In this document: positions 7,924 to 15,965 of the stretch, one piece after another
How positions within the stretch are numbered: the first letter of the stretch is position 1
How the letters are laid out: each line of letters starts with the position of its first letter
Assembly (NCBI GenBank): GCA_035509315.1
Contig: DATJLS010000054.1
Coordinates: forward strand, 186,001-250,000
Source: JAKAWQ01 sp035509315
Lineage (GTDB): Bacteria; Pseudomonadota; Alphaproteobacteria; Acetobacterales; Acetobacteraceae
DNA length: 64,000 bases
Reading direction: 5' to 3'
The notes under the pieces: model-generated
Databases searched by the model: none
The model's input: the letters and a program-made list of their open reading frames with translations, nothing else
Told to the model about the DNA's origin: nothing
Position numbers and translations under genes: made by a program

Positions 7924-8958
7924 ATGATTACGCGTCGCACCGCGATCCTCGGCTTGCCGCCCGCGCTTCTTGCCGCTGCCGCAACGCCGGCTGAAGCCGC
8001 GCTCACCGGCAGGGCCTACGCGACGAACGAGAAGGACAACACGATAAGTGTCATCGATCTCGCGCAGATGAAGACGGTGAAGACCGTCCAGACGGGCCAG
8101 CGGCCGCGAGGATTCGACCTCACCAGCGACGGCAAGCGCCTGCTCGTCTGCCTCGGCGATTCCAACCGCATCGATATCCTCGACACCACAAGCTGGAAGG
8201 TCCTGGGCTCGATCAATACACCGGATCCGGAATATGCCGCCCTCCGCCAGCCGGGGAACAATCCGCTCTATGTCTCCAACGAGAACAATGCGCTGGTCAC
8301 GGTCTGGAACATCGACACTCAGAAGATGCTGGTGCAGATGCCAACAGGGGTCGAGCCCGAAGGCATGGCGGTAAGCCCGGGCGGGCAGGTCATCGTCAAC
8401 ACCACCGAGACGACCAGCATGGCGCAGTTCTTTTCTTACGGCACCGGAAAGAACGTGGCGAACGTGCTGGTTCCGCCGCGGCCGCGCTGGGCCGCCTTCA
8501 CGCATGATGGCAGTGAGGTCTGGGTATCCTCCGAGCTCGGCGGCACGGTGACGGTGATCGACGCGAAGACCTTCAAAGTCCTGGACACCATCCATTTCGT
8601 GGTGGAGGGGCTGCGCAGCACCTTCATCCAGCCGGTCGGCATCAACATTACCCGTGACGACAAGCGTGCGTTCGTCTGCCTTGGCCCCGCGAACCGCGTT
8701 GCCGTGGTCGACGTCCCCGAGCGCAAGGTTCTTTCCTATGTCTCGACAGGGAGCAAGGTGTTCGATGCGACGGTTCAGAAATATCTCCTGGTCGGCCAAC
8801 GTCCCTGGCACGCGGGCTTCACGCCAGATGAGAATTATCTGCTGACCGCGAACGGACTTTCGAACGATGTCTCGGTGATCGACGTGACGCGATTGCGCGT
8901 GATCAACACCATACCGGTCGGGCAGCAGCCATGGATGGTCCTGGTCTCCCCGGCCTGA
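7924..8958 (+). CDS. PQQ-associated YVTN beta-propeller protein (LutD/PedB-like)
   Basis: This 344-residue exported protein has a twin-arginine-like N-terminus (MITRRTAILGLPPALLAAAATPAEA) and repeated propeller blades. Examples are AYATNEKDNTISVIDL, GQRPRGFDLTSDGKRL, GSEVWVSSELGGTVTVID and the last blade NGLSNDVSVIDVTRLRVI. It belongs to the beta-propeller family linked to PQQ-dependent catabolism. The ATG at 7924 is 4 nt after the previous stop, with AAAAGGGG as ribosome site, and the 3' end overlaps the ATPase gene by 28 nt. Its molecular role is unknown; it may hand ligand to the transporter. Confidence 0.87.
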   Translation: MITRRTAILGLPPALLAAAATPAEAALTGRAYATNEKDNTISVIDLAQMKTVKTVQTGQRPRGFDLTSDGKRLLVCLGDSNRIDILDTTSWKVLGSINTPDPEYAALRQPGNNPLYVSNENNALVTVWNIDTQKMLVQMPTGVEPEGMAVSPGGQVIVNTTETTSMAQFFSYGTGKNVANVLVPPRPRWAAFTHDGSEVWVSSELGGTVTVIDAKTFKVLDTIHFVVEGLRSTFIQPVGINITRDDKRAFVCLGPANRVAVVDVPERKVLSYVSTGSKVFDATVQKYLLVGQRPWHAGFTPDENYLLTANGLSNDVSVIDVTRLRVINTIPVGQQPWMVLVSPA

Positions 8959-9740
8959 GCACGTCTTCACTCGCCGGCGAGACGCCAGCCCTCAGCGTCG
9001 AAGGGGTGAGTCATGCCTACGGGGAGCGGCGTGCCCTCGATGACGTGAGCCTCGCAGTCCCGCGCGGCGGCTTCGTCGCTTTGCTTGGGCTGAACGGTGC
9101 CGGCAAGACGACGCTTTTCTCGCTGATCACCCGCCTCTTTGATACGAGGCGCGGGCGGATCAGCGTGCAGGGCTTCGATATTTCCCGGCGCCCGGGGGCG
9201 GCGCTTGCGGAACTCGGTGTCGTCTTCCAGTCGCGCACGCTCGATCTCGATCTCACCGTTCGCGACAATCTCCTCTACCATGCGGCCTTGCACGGGATGG
9301 GGCGCAGGCTGGCGCGTGCGCGGGCGGAGGCGGCGCTCGAGGATGTCGCTCTCGCCGATCGCGCGCGCGACAAGGCGCGCCGGCTTTCCGGCGGGCAGAT
9401 GCGCCGAGTCGAAATCGCTCGCGCACTCGTGCACGAGCCGAGCGTTCTCGTCCTCGACGAGCCAACCGTCGGACTCGATGTCGCTTCCAAGGCAGCCATC
9501 GTCGATCAGGTGCGCGCGCTCTCCCGCACGCGCGGGGTCGCGGTCCTTTGGGCGACCCATTTGCTCGACGAGATCGAGCCCGGCGATCACGTCGTCGTCC
9601 TGCATCTGGGCAAAGTGCTCGCCGCGGGCGAAATGTCGGAGATCATCGCCGCCTCGGGGGCCGCGGATCTCCGTGCGGCCTTTCGCGCCTTGACGGGCGC
9701 CGCCGTGCCGGCGCCGGAAACGGTGGAGGAGGGCGGATGA
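8931..9740 (+). CDS. PQQ-system ABC transporter ATPase (LutE/PedA1-like)
   Basis: This 269-residue ATP-binding subunit has Walker A LNGAGKTT, Q-loop VFQSRTLDLDLTV, signature LSGGQMRRVEIARAL, Walker B VLVLDEPTVGLD and switch WATHLLDEIE. The TLDLDLTV phrase after the Q-loop Gln is typical of the PQQ-dependent alcohol system and other ABC-2-type exporters or importers. It overlaps the beta-propeller gene by 28 nt and the permease gene by 4 nt (ATGA), which implies translational coupling. Confidence 0.88.
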   Translation: MDGPGLPGLSTSSLAGETPALSVEGVSHAYGERRALDDVSLAVPRGGFVALLGLNGAGKTTLFSLITRLFDTRRGRISVQGFDISRRPGAALAELGVVFQSRTLDLDLTVRDNLLYHAALHGMGRRLARARAEAALEDVALADRARDKARRLSGGQMRRVEIARALVHEPSVLVLDEPTVGLDVASKAAIVDQVRALSRTRGVAVLWATHLLDEIEPGDHVVVLHLGKVLAAGEMSEIIAASGAADLRAAFRALTGAAVPAPETVEEGG

Positions 9741-10615
9741 GCGCGGGCACGAGTGCGGCCGCCGAGCCTGCGACCCTCGGCACAAGAGGGGCCGGCCATC
9801 ACGGCCTCACGCTCAGCGGCTATGCGATCTGCTTGCGCGGCGTCATGTGGCGCGAGGCGCTGCGCTTCATCCATCAGCGCGGACGCTTTCTTTCCGCGCT
9901 CGTCCGTCCTCTCGTCTGGCTGGTCATCTTCGCCGCCGGCTGGCGTGAGGTGCTCGGCGTCTCGATCATGCCGCCCTATCACACGTACATTCTCTACAGC
10001 ACCTACGTCGTGCCGGGACTGCTGGCGATGATCCAGTTCTTCTACGGCATGCAATCCTCGCTCTCGATGGTCTATGACCGCGAGATGGGCAATATGAGGG
10101 TGCTGTTGGTGAGCCCATTCCCGCGCTGGTTCCTGCTCGTCTCGCGCCTCACCGCGAGCATGGTGATCTCGGTGATCCAATGCTACGCCTTCATGGTCCT
10201 GGCCTGGCTCTGGGGTGTGGATCTGCCGAATGGTGGCTGGATCACGGTGTTGCCAGCGCTCATCCTTTCGGGCTTCATGCTTGGCGCGATGGGGATGGTT
10301 CTTTCCTCACTGATCCGCCAACTCGAGAATTTCGCGGGGGTGATGAACTTCGTGATCTTCCCGCTCTTCTTTGCCTCCTCGGCGCTCTATCCGCTTTGGC
10401 AGGTGCAGCAATCGAGCCCGCTCCTCTATCAGGTCTGCCTGCTCAATCCCTTCACCTATGCGGTCGAGCTCGCCCGCTTCAGCCTCTATTCCACCTTCAA
10501 TCCGCTCGCGCTCGCCGTCGTGCTCGTCTGCACCATTATTTTCACCGCGGCGGCGATCCTTGCCTATGATCCCGCGCGCGGATTGATGGCGCGCCGCCCG
10601 GGCGCCGGGACATGA
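9737..10615 (+). CDS. PQQ-system ABC-2 type permease (LutF/PedC-like)
   Basis: This 292-residue membrane protein is of the ABC-2 family with about six transmembrane segments. Recognisable stretches are YDREMGNMRVLLVSPFPRWFLL, FPLFFASSALYPLW and LNPFTYAVELARF. It matches the alcohol ABC transporter permease PedC type. It overlaps both neighbours by 4 nt (ATGA at each end). ABC-2 permeases are usually exporters. How PedC/LutF-type systems support lanthanide-dependent growth is not settled. Confidence 0.88.
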   Translation: MSAGTSAAAEPATLGTRGAGHHGLTLSGYAICLRGVMWREALRFIHQRGRFLSALVRPLVWLVIFAAGWREVLGVSIMPPYHTYILYSTYVVPGLLAMIQFFYGMQSSLSMVYDREMGNMRVLLVSPFPRWFLLVSRLTASMVISVIQCYAFMVLAWLWGVDLPNGGWITVLPALILSGFMLGAMGMVLSSLIRQLENFAGVMNFVIFPLFFASSALYPLWQVQQSSPLLYQVCLLNPFTYAVELARFSLYSTFNPLALAVVLVCTIIFTAAAILAYDPARGLMARRPGAGT

Positions 10616-11268
10616 AAAGAGACGCGCGTCCGGCCTGGAGATGGGCGGCAGTCGCTATCGGCGTCGTTTTTCTTCTCCCCTTCTTCCAAGCTGTTGCGGC
10701 GCAGCCCTTGGCCACCGAGCCCGCTTCCCTCGACCCGAACTGGCCTTGCGAGCAGATCAAGATCGATCACATGTCGCTTGCAACGATGTGGGGCGGTCCA
10801 CCGCTCGGGAAATTTCTCGCGGACTGGCAGAGTTATCCACAGGCCGCAATGCTAGCCCAGCGTCTCGCCGAGCGCCGCGTGCCGATCGACCAGGCAAAGA
10901 CGGAGATCGAGGCCTTCGCGAAGAAGGCAGGTGATGGGCGGGAGACCGAGCTTCTCGCCTTCATGGGCGGGCTTTTTTCGCTGCTCGACCAGGAGCGGTT
11001 TGCGGTCGTCCAGGGCCTCGATCGGTTCGGTGCGCGACAGAAGAGCTATGCCGCCCAGATCCGCGGGGAGATCAGCGCCTTGCACGATGCTCAGGACGCA
11101 GCGAACCCGGATCAGCAGGAGATCTCGAAACTTGCCGATCAGGTTTATTGGGATACGCGCGTCTTCGCTGATCGCAAGAGCATGATCTCCTATGCCTGCT
11201 TCGTGCCGGACGAGATCGAGCACCGTCTCTACGAGCTCGCCGGCATCACGTCCGACCTGCTGCCTTAG
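10612..11268 (+). CDS. Exported protein of the lut-like cluster, unknown function
   Basis: This 218-residue protein has an N-terminal signal or anchor (about residues 11-29). The mature part begins LDPNWPCEQIKIDHMSLATMWGGP and has one later cysteine in YACFVPDEIEHRLYELAG. The mostly helical middle includes QRLAERRVPIDQAKTEIEAFAKKAG. It has no catalytic motif I recognise. It overlaps the permease gene by 4 nt and ends the operon. Comparable exported proteins close PQQ/Lut ABC clusters, so a periplasmic accessory role is plausible. The two mature cysteines could form a disulfide. Confidence 0.75.
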   Translation: MKRDARPAWRWAAVAIGVVFLLPFFQAVAAQPLATEPASLDPNWPCEQIKIDHMSLATMWGGPPLGKFLADWQSYPQAAMLAQRLAERRVPIDQAKTEIEAFAKKAGDGRETELLAFMGGLFSLLDQERFAVVQGLDRFGARQKSYAAQIRGEISALHDAQDAANPDQQEISKLADQVYWDTRVFADRKSMISYACFVPDEIEHRLYELAGITSDLLP

Positions 11269-11431
11269 ATCGACATGGATTTGGCGCGACATTTCGCGAT
11301 TCCGCGCGAACCCTGTTGGGTTGATCCGAGGGCCGCAACCCGCAATCATCATTTTCTATGATCTTGCGCCAACGGAGATCATGCGCCGAAGGCGCCGCGC
11401 GTACTTTTTTTGCTGGAGGGCTTCCTCTGTC

Positions 11432-12163
11432 ATGACCGTCACTGCAAAGCCGGTTCCCATTCTTTCTGACAATTATGCCTGGCTGCTCAAGGACGAAGAG
11501 ACGGGCGCCGTCGCGCTGGTCGATCCGGCGGTGGCCGAACCCTGCAGCGCCGCTGTCCATGGCGCCGGTGGCCGCCTCGATCTCATCCTGCTCACCCATC
11601 ATCATGACGACCACATCCTCGGTACCGATGCGCTGCGCAACGAGTTCGGCTGTCAGGTGCTCGGCGCGCGTGCCGATCTCCGCCGCCTGCCTGTGCTCGA
11701 TCGAGCATTGATCGAGAACGATCTGGTCGAGCTTGGCACCGCGCGTGGCCGCGTGATCGACACGCCCGGCCACACTCGCGGCCATATTGCTTTCCACTTC
11801 GCCGAAGGCGGCGTGCTCGCCTGCGGCGATACACTCTTCAGCCTTGGCTGCGGCCGCCTGATCGAAGGATCGGCGGAGGAGATGTTCGCAAGCCTTGCCA
11901 AGCTCACCGCCCTGCCGGACGATACCTTGGTCTGCTGCGGCCACGAATATACCGAGCAGAACGGGCGCTTCGCCCTCTCCGTCGATCCAGCGAATCCGGC
12001 TCTGTTGCGGCGGATGGAGGAAGTCCGCCGCCTTCGCGCGGCCGGGCTGCCGACGCTGCCTGCCCGGCTCGCCGAGGAGCGGGCAGCCAACCCCTTTCTC
12101 CGGGCTGCTTCCGCGGCGGATTTTGCACGCTTGCGCGCGGCGAAGGACGTCTTCCGAGGATAG
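11432..12163 (+). CDS. gloB: Hydroxyacylglutathione hydrolase (glyoxalase II) family
   Basis: This is a 243-residue metallo-beta-lactamase-fold hydrolase. The binuclear metal motif is THHHDDHILG, with GHTRGHIAF, ACGDTLFSLGCGR and CGHEYT completing the ligands. Glyoxalase II hydrolyses S-lactoylglutathione to lactate and glutathione in the cytoplasm. Near XoxF it might also act on glutathione adducts of aldehydes, but that is a guess. The ATG at 11432 is chosen because it begins the domain (MTVTAKPVPILSDNYAWLL) and follows GGAGGG. The gene stands alone between two quinoprotein operons. Confidence 0.87.
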   Translation: MTVTAKPVPILSDNYAWLLKDEETGAVALVDPAVAEPCSAAVHGAGGRLDLILLTHHHDDHILGTDALRNEFGCQVLGARADLRRLPVLDRALIENDLVELGTARGRVIDTPGHTRGHIAFHFAEGGVLACGDTLFSLGCGRLIEGSAEEMFASLAKLTALPDDTLVCCGHEYTEQNGRFALSVDPANPALLRRMEEVRRLRAAGLPTLPARLAEERAANPFLRAASAADFARLRAAKDVFRG

Positions 12164-12276
12164 ATTTTCAAAGCGCGACTTTCGCGGAATGGTTTTCTTT
12201 CGGCATGCGGAGGGTGTGTGGTGGATGTTCCTCCGGCTCCCCGGTTCTGGGGGGTCGCCGCGATCACCACGTCGGC

Positions 12277-12307
12277 TGCAAATCGTGCAGATCGGTGCAA
12301 ATCATGC
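12277..12307. promoter_or_regulatory. 12-nt direct repeats upstream of second PQQ dehydrogenase
   Basis: TGCAAATCGTGC (12277) and TGCAAATCATGC (12296) agree at 11 of 12 positions and are spaced 19 nt apart, about 96-126 nt before the dehydrogenase start. Tandem sites offset by nearly two helical turns suggest a dimeric activator. The half-site TGCAAA resembles part of the xoxF upstream repeat, but the match is short. Confidence 0.4.
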
Positions 12308-12402
12308 CAAAGGGGACTCGCCAAAGTGCCGCAATCATGACAGGATGTGCTGGGTCGTCCGTGCCCACCCAGCAACGAATTAACCAACAAGGAGGAAACG
12401 CA

Positions 12403-14061
12403 ATGACGTTCCGCGAACAGCTCAGAGCGGGAGTTGCCGGTCTTGCGCCGATGGCGCTTGGTCTCTCAGCCGTTGTCTGGCTCGGTGCCGGAACGGCCTT
12501 CGCACAGGATACGCCGAGCGCGTCGGAGTTCCTGAACGCGGCATCGGATACGGCGAACTGGATCCTGCCGGCGAAGAGCTATTCCGGAAACCATTATACG
12601 GACGCGACGCAGATCAATCCTGGGAATGTCGAGGGTCTGCATCTCGCGTGGAAGACGACGCTCGACGATCCGGGCCCGATGGAAAACTCACCGATCGTCT
12701 ACAACGGCACGATGTATGTCACCACGGCGCATGATCATGTGTATGCGCTGGATGCTGCGACGGGCAAGGTGAAGTGGGAATTCACCTACAGCCCGCATGT
12801 CATTTCCTTCGCCGCCAACCGGGGCGTGGGGCTGCTTGACGGCAACGTCTATCTTGGCACGCTGGATGGCCACCTGATCGCACTGAACGCGGAAACCGGG
12901 CAGAAAGTGTGGGATAAGGTGACCGTGGCCGACACGGCCAATTCCTTCTACACGATGGCGCCGGTTCCCTATCACGATCCCAACAGCGGGCGCGATGAGC
13001 TTCTGGTCGGCGTGTCGAACGGCGACTGGGGCGGCAACGGCGACATCACCGCCTACGATCCCAAGGACGGCAGCGTGATCTGGAGCTGGACCTCGATCCC
13101 CGGCCCCGGCGAACCCGGCCATGACAGTTGGAGCGGCGATTCCTGGAAGCGCGCCGGCGGAGCCATGTGGGGCGGCGTGACCATCGACCCCTCCACGCAA
13201 ACGATGTACCTCAATGTCGGAAACCCGACGCCGGACTTCCTGGCCACCGTGCGCCAAGGTGACAATCTTTACACGGATTCGATGGTCGCGCTCGATATTT
13301 CGGGCGCCCAGCCAAAACTGAAATGGTACCATCAGTTCATCCCGCATGACACGCACGACTGGGATCCGCCGATGCAGCCGATCCTGTTCACGGGGACTGT
13401 GGGCGGCAATGCCGAGAAGCTTGTCGCGACCGGCGACAAGGCCGGCAATTTCTGGATGCTCGACGCCGCCACCGGCAATCTCGTCGATCACACGGCGGTG
13501 TCCTTCCAGAAAGGGCATGACACATCGCCGTCGCTCGCGGGCAACTATGCCTGCCCGAACACGCTGGGCGGCGTGGAGTATCAGGGCGGCTCCTATGATC
13601 CGGCCACCAACACTGTCTTCCTGCCGAGCCAGAATGAATGCGGGTTCTGGACCTCGAGCAAGGATGCCATCTACATCGCCGGCCAATTCTATCTGGGCGG
13701 CGCGTTCCCGAAGCTGGTCGGGCCCAACACCGGGCAGATGAACGCGATCGACGTCACTTCGGGTACCTTCAACTGGCGTCACAATTTCGATCTGCCGAAC
13801 TATGGCGGCGCGCTCACCACGGCATCCGGCCTGGTCTTCTCCGGCAATCTCGGGGGGACCGAGAATGCCTTCAACACCAAGACTGGCGACATCCTCTGGA
13901 GCTATGATACTGGGGCCTATATCCAGGCGCCGACCGAAGCCTATGAGGTGAATGGTCAGGAATATATCGTCGTCGCCTCGGGCGCTGCGGGCAATGCCGC
14001 GATCCCCGAGTTGCCAGCGACCGGCCAGTCGTCGATCATCAATGCCTTCACGCTCAAGTAA
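12403..14061 (+). CDS. PQQ-dependent dehydrogenase, Asp-x-Asp type without vicinal Cys pair
   Basis: This is a 552-residue exported quinoprotein. A signal peptide (to about residue 35, AFAQ) precedes propeller motifs such as VYALDAATGKVKWEF and LIALNAETGQKVW. The catalytic region reads FIPHDTHDWDPPM: D319 is the probable base, with a second Asp at 321, the spacing used for lanthanide binding in XoxF and PedH. Where XoxF has the adjacent Cys-Cys, this protein has Ser135-Phe136 (HVISFAANRG), so the vicinal disulfide is absent. A strong AAGGAGGAAACG site supports ATG 12403. A dedicated cytochrome gene follows 35 nt downstream. The substrate is unknown; it may not be a simple alcohol. Confidence 0.85.
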   Translation: MTFREQLRAGVAGLAPMALGLSAVVWLGAGTAFAQDTPSASEFLNAASDTANWILPAKSYSGNHYTDATQINPGNVEGLHLAWKTTLDDPGPMENSPIVYNGTMYVTTAHDHVYALDAATGKVKWEFTYSPHVISFAANRGVGLLDGNVYLGTLDGHLIALNAETGQKVWDKVTVADTANSFYTMAPVPYHDPNSGRDELLVGVSNGDWGGNGDITAYDPKDGSVIWSWTSIPGPGEPGHDSWSGDSWKRAGGAMWGGVTIDPSTQTMYLNVGNPTPDFLATVRQGDNLYTDSMVALDISGAQPKLKWYHQFIPHDTHDWDPPMQPILFTGTVGGNAEKLVATGDKAGNFWMLDAATGNLVDHTAVSFQKGHDTSPSLAGNYACPNTLGGVEYQGGSYDPATNTVFLPSQNECGFWTSSKDAIYIAGQFYLGGAFPKLVGPNTGQMNAIDVTSGTFNWRHNFDLPNYGGALTTASGLVFSGNLGGTENAFNTKTGDILWSYDTGAYIQAPTEAYEVNGQEYIVVASGAAGNAAIPELPATGQSSIINAFTLK

Positions 14062-14096
14062 GCCGTCCGATCAGGAAAGCAGGTAAGACTGTCATA

Positions 14097-15473
14097 ATGC
14101 GATCAATGACTTCGAACGTCCTCGTACCGGCCCGGGTTACCGGGCCGGCCTTTTTTCTGGTGGTTGCCTCTGTGCTGATGGCGGTGGCGCTTTCCCCCAC
14201 AGCGCGAGCGGCATCGATGAGCGATCACCAAGCGGCCGTTGCCGCTCTCTCCGATCTGCAGGTAGCGATTGGGGAAATCGTGCATGCGGATCAGAGCTAC
14301 GACACCAACAAACATTTTTACTATCGTGCCAGCCAGCGCGCGATCAATGCGCTGGAGGGGGCGCGTGGTCCCGATTATGTAGCGAGCACGGGAACGCCGG
14401 GCGATACGGCAGGCGCTATCGGCCATATCGATGCCTTGCTTGACCGCAAGGCAATGCCGGTCTGGGCAGCTTCGCTGGATAGCGCGGAGGCGAACATGCG
14501 TGCGGCCGTCGCGCACCTGGCGGATGCGCGGCATGCGCGTGAGCTGATGGGCTATGAGATTTCCGTCTCGCGGGCGCTTGCCTATCTCCTTGTTGCCCGG
14601 GGCGCCCCAACCGAGCTCGGGGTGTTCGGCGGGATGGAAGGTGTGCTCGCCAGCACCGCGCTCGGCGTTCCCGATGGAGCGACCGTCGCGGATGGTTGCG
14701 CAGCCCCATCCGTCGCGCCGTCCTACGGGGTTCATGGCGGCTACGTTGCCTGGGTTGCGGTGCCGGCGGGCGAGGGGGCGCATGCCCTTGAGGAGAATGC
14801 CGGAGAGACATCCGTGATCGTGCGGAACGGAATGATCATCCTGCCGACGGCTGCGGCTTCCACGGTGGCCAAGGCGTGCAACAGCCATGCCGCGATTGAG
14901 CCGACACCGACGCCGGCCGCGCCACCGCAGCGGATGGCGGCGAACGCGTCCCCCGGGGCGGCGAGCCTCCCGGCCACGCCCTCAGTTCCCGCGACCGCTT
15001 CGCCGGCGGATCCCGCGCCGGCGAACGCTGTGCCCGCGAACACGGCTTCGGCACAGGCGGCGCCCGCAAGCGCAGGCGGCCCTCCTCCCGCGCTCTATAC
15101 CAAGGAGCAGGCTGAGGCCGGCGCCCAGCTCTTCGCCTCGAAATGCGTTGCCTGTCACGGCTCGAACCTGCAGGGCACGGCCGCGCCCTCCGTGGCGGGG
15201 AGTGATTTCCTGATCAATGCGAAGAAGAACGGCTGGACGCTCCAGGCCCTCCGCTACCTCGTCACACAGGATATGCCATTCAACGCGCCGGGCTCGCTCT
15301 CTCCTTCCGAATATGCCTCAGCCCTCGCGTTCCTGCTCGCCTCGAACTGCTATCCGTCCGGCAATAAGCCCTTCCCGACAACGGACGAACCCGTTTTCGC
15401 CGATATCAAGCTCGGACCGGTTCCGGGTGCGCATCCGGGTCAGAATAGTTTCGGCGTCTGCCCGAACGGCTGA
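14097..15473 (+). CDS. Exported cytochrome c with N-terminal helical domain and Ala/Pro linker
   Basis: This is a 458-residue protein. A signal peptide ends near residue 39 (SPTARAAS). A roughly 220-residue domain of unknown type follows (NKHFYYRASQRAINALEGARG, HARELMGYEISVSRALAYLLVA). Next comes an Ala/Pro-rich linker at about 268-332, then a class I cytochrome c with CVACH at 350-354 and a probable Met ligand in QDMPFNAPG. It is the likely electron acceptor for the PQQ dehydrogenase just upstream. A terminator-like hairpin lies inside the first 20 codons, so the ATG at 14097 is not certain; GTG at 14160 would give a shorter leader but has no clear ribosome site. Confidence 0.82.
   Translation: MRSMTSNVLVPARVTGPAFFLVVASVLMAVALSPTARAASMSDHQAAVAALSDLQVAIGEIVHADQSYDTNKHFYYRASQRAINALEGARGPDYVASTGTPGDTAGAIGHIDALLDRKAMPVWAASLDSAEANMRAAVAHLADARHARELMGYEISVSRALAYLLVARGAPTELGVFGGMEGVLASTALGVPDGATVADGCAAPSVAPSYGVHGGYVAWVAVPAGEGAHALEENAGETSVIVRNGMIILPTAAASTVAKACNSHAAIEPTPTPAAPPQRMAANASPGAASLPATPSVPATASPADPAPANAVPANTASAQAAPASAGGPPPALYTKEQAEAGAQLFASKCVACHGSNLQGTAAPSVAGSDFLINAKKNGWTLQALRYLVTQDMPFNAPGSLSPSEYASALAFLLASNCYPSGNKPFPTTDEPVFADIKLGPVPGAHPGQNSFGVCPNG
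14127..14156 (+). terminator. Rho-independent terminator inside the cytochrome gene start
   Basis: This is a perfect 9-bp GC stem (CCGGCCCGG and complement) with loop GTTA, followed by CC and six T. It is the classic intrinsic terminator shape. It lies 66-95 nt after the PQQ dehydrogenase stop, but within the first 20 codons of the annotated cytochrome reading frame. It may end most dehydrogenase transcripts and act as an attenuator for the cytochrome. Confidence 0.75.
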
Positions 15474-15478
15474 GTTTT

Positions 15479-15955
15479 TCAGGCCTCACTCGCGATCGCT
15501 CGCCCGAGCCGCTCCAGCGCCTCGCGCAGCGCCCCCTCCGGAATAGAACGCAGTCGCGCGCTAAGTGCTTCCTCCATCTCCGGCCTTAGCGTCCTTGTCG
15601 TCGTGGACCGAGGCGAGGGGGAGAGGGGAACTTGATGAAACCGAAGCCTTGTCACGAACGGGCGGCCCCAATGGGCATTGATCCGCTCGATGAGCTTCGG
15701 CGCGAGGTGCTGAAGCTCGAGCGCGACCGGCCCAGCGCAGGCGAGCGAGAGCGTACCCGCAGCGCAGCGCTCGGGGGCCGTGACCGATGCGAGTGCCGGC
15801 CCGACGATGGCTTCCCAGTCGGCCAACAATCGGGCGACGGCGGGCGAGCGCCGGCGGAACGCCGGGCCCGTGATGACAGGCAGCAGCGCCGCGATCGGCC
15901 GCGGGCCGTAAGGATGCCGCGCCTCCTTCTTGTTCGTCGTCCCAGCCGAAGCCAT
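15479..15955 (-). CDS. DUF721/DciA-like protein
   Basis: This 158-residue protein carries a DUF721 domain. It shows LLADWEAIVGPALASVTAPERCAAGTLSLAC, then VALELQHLAPKLIERINAHWG and VTRLRFHQVPL, the usual DUF721 signature of a small RNA/DNA-binding-like fold. DciA members load the replicative helicase in bacteria without DnaC. In many alphaproteobacteria a DUF721 gene sits head-to-head with mutY, as here. Whether this copy is the helicase loader is inferred. The 5' end faces mutY closely, so the two promoters must overlap. Confidence 0.8.
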   Translation of the reverse strand: MASAGTTNKKEARHPYGPRPIAALLPVITGPAFRRRSPAVARLLADWEAIVGPALASVTAPERCAAGTLSLACAGPVALELQHLAPKLIERINAHWGRPFVTRLRFHQVPLSPSPRSTTTRTLRPEMEEALSARLRSIPEGALREALERLGRAIASEA

Positions 15956-15965
15956 ACCGTTCTTC

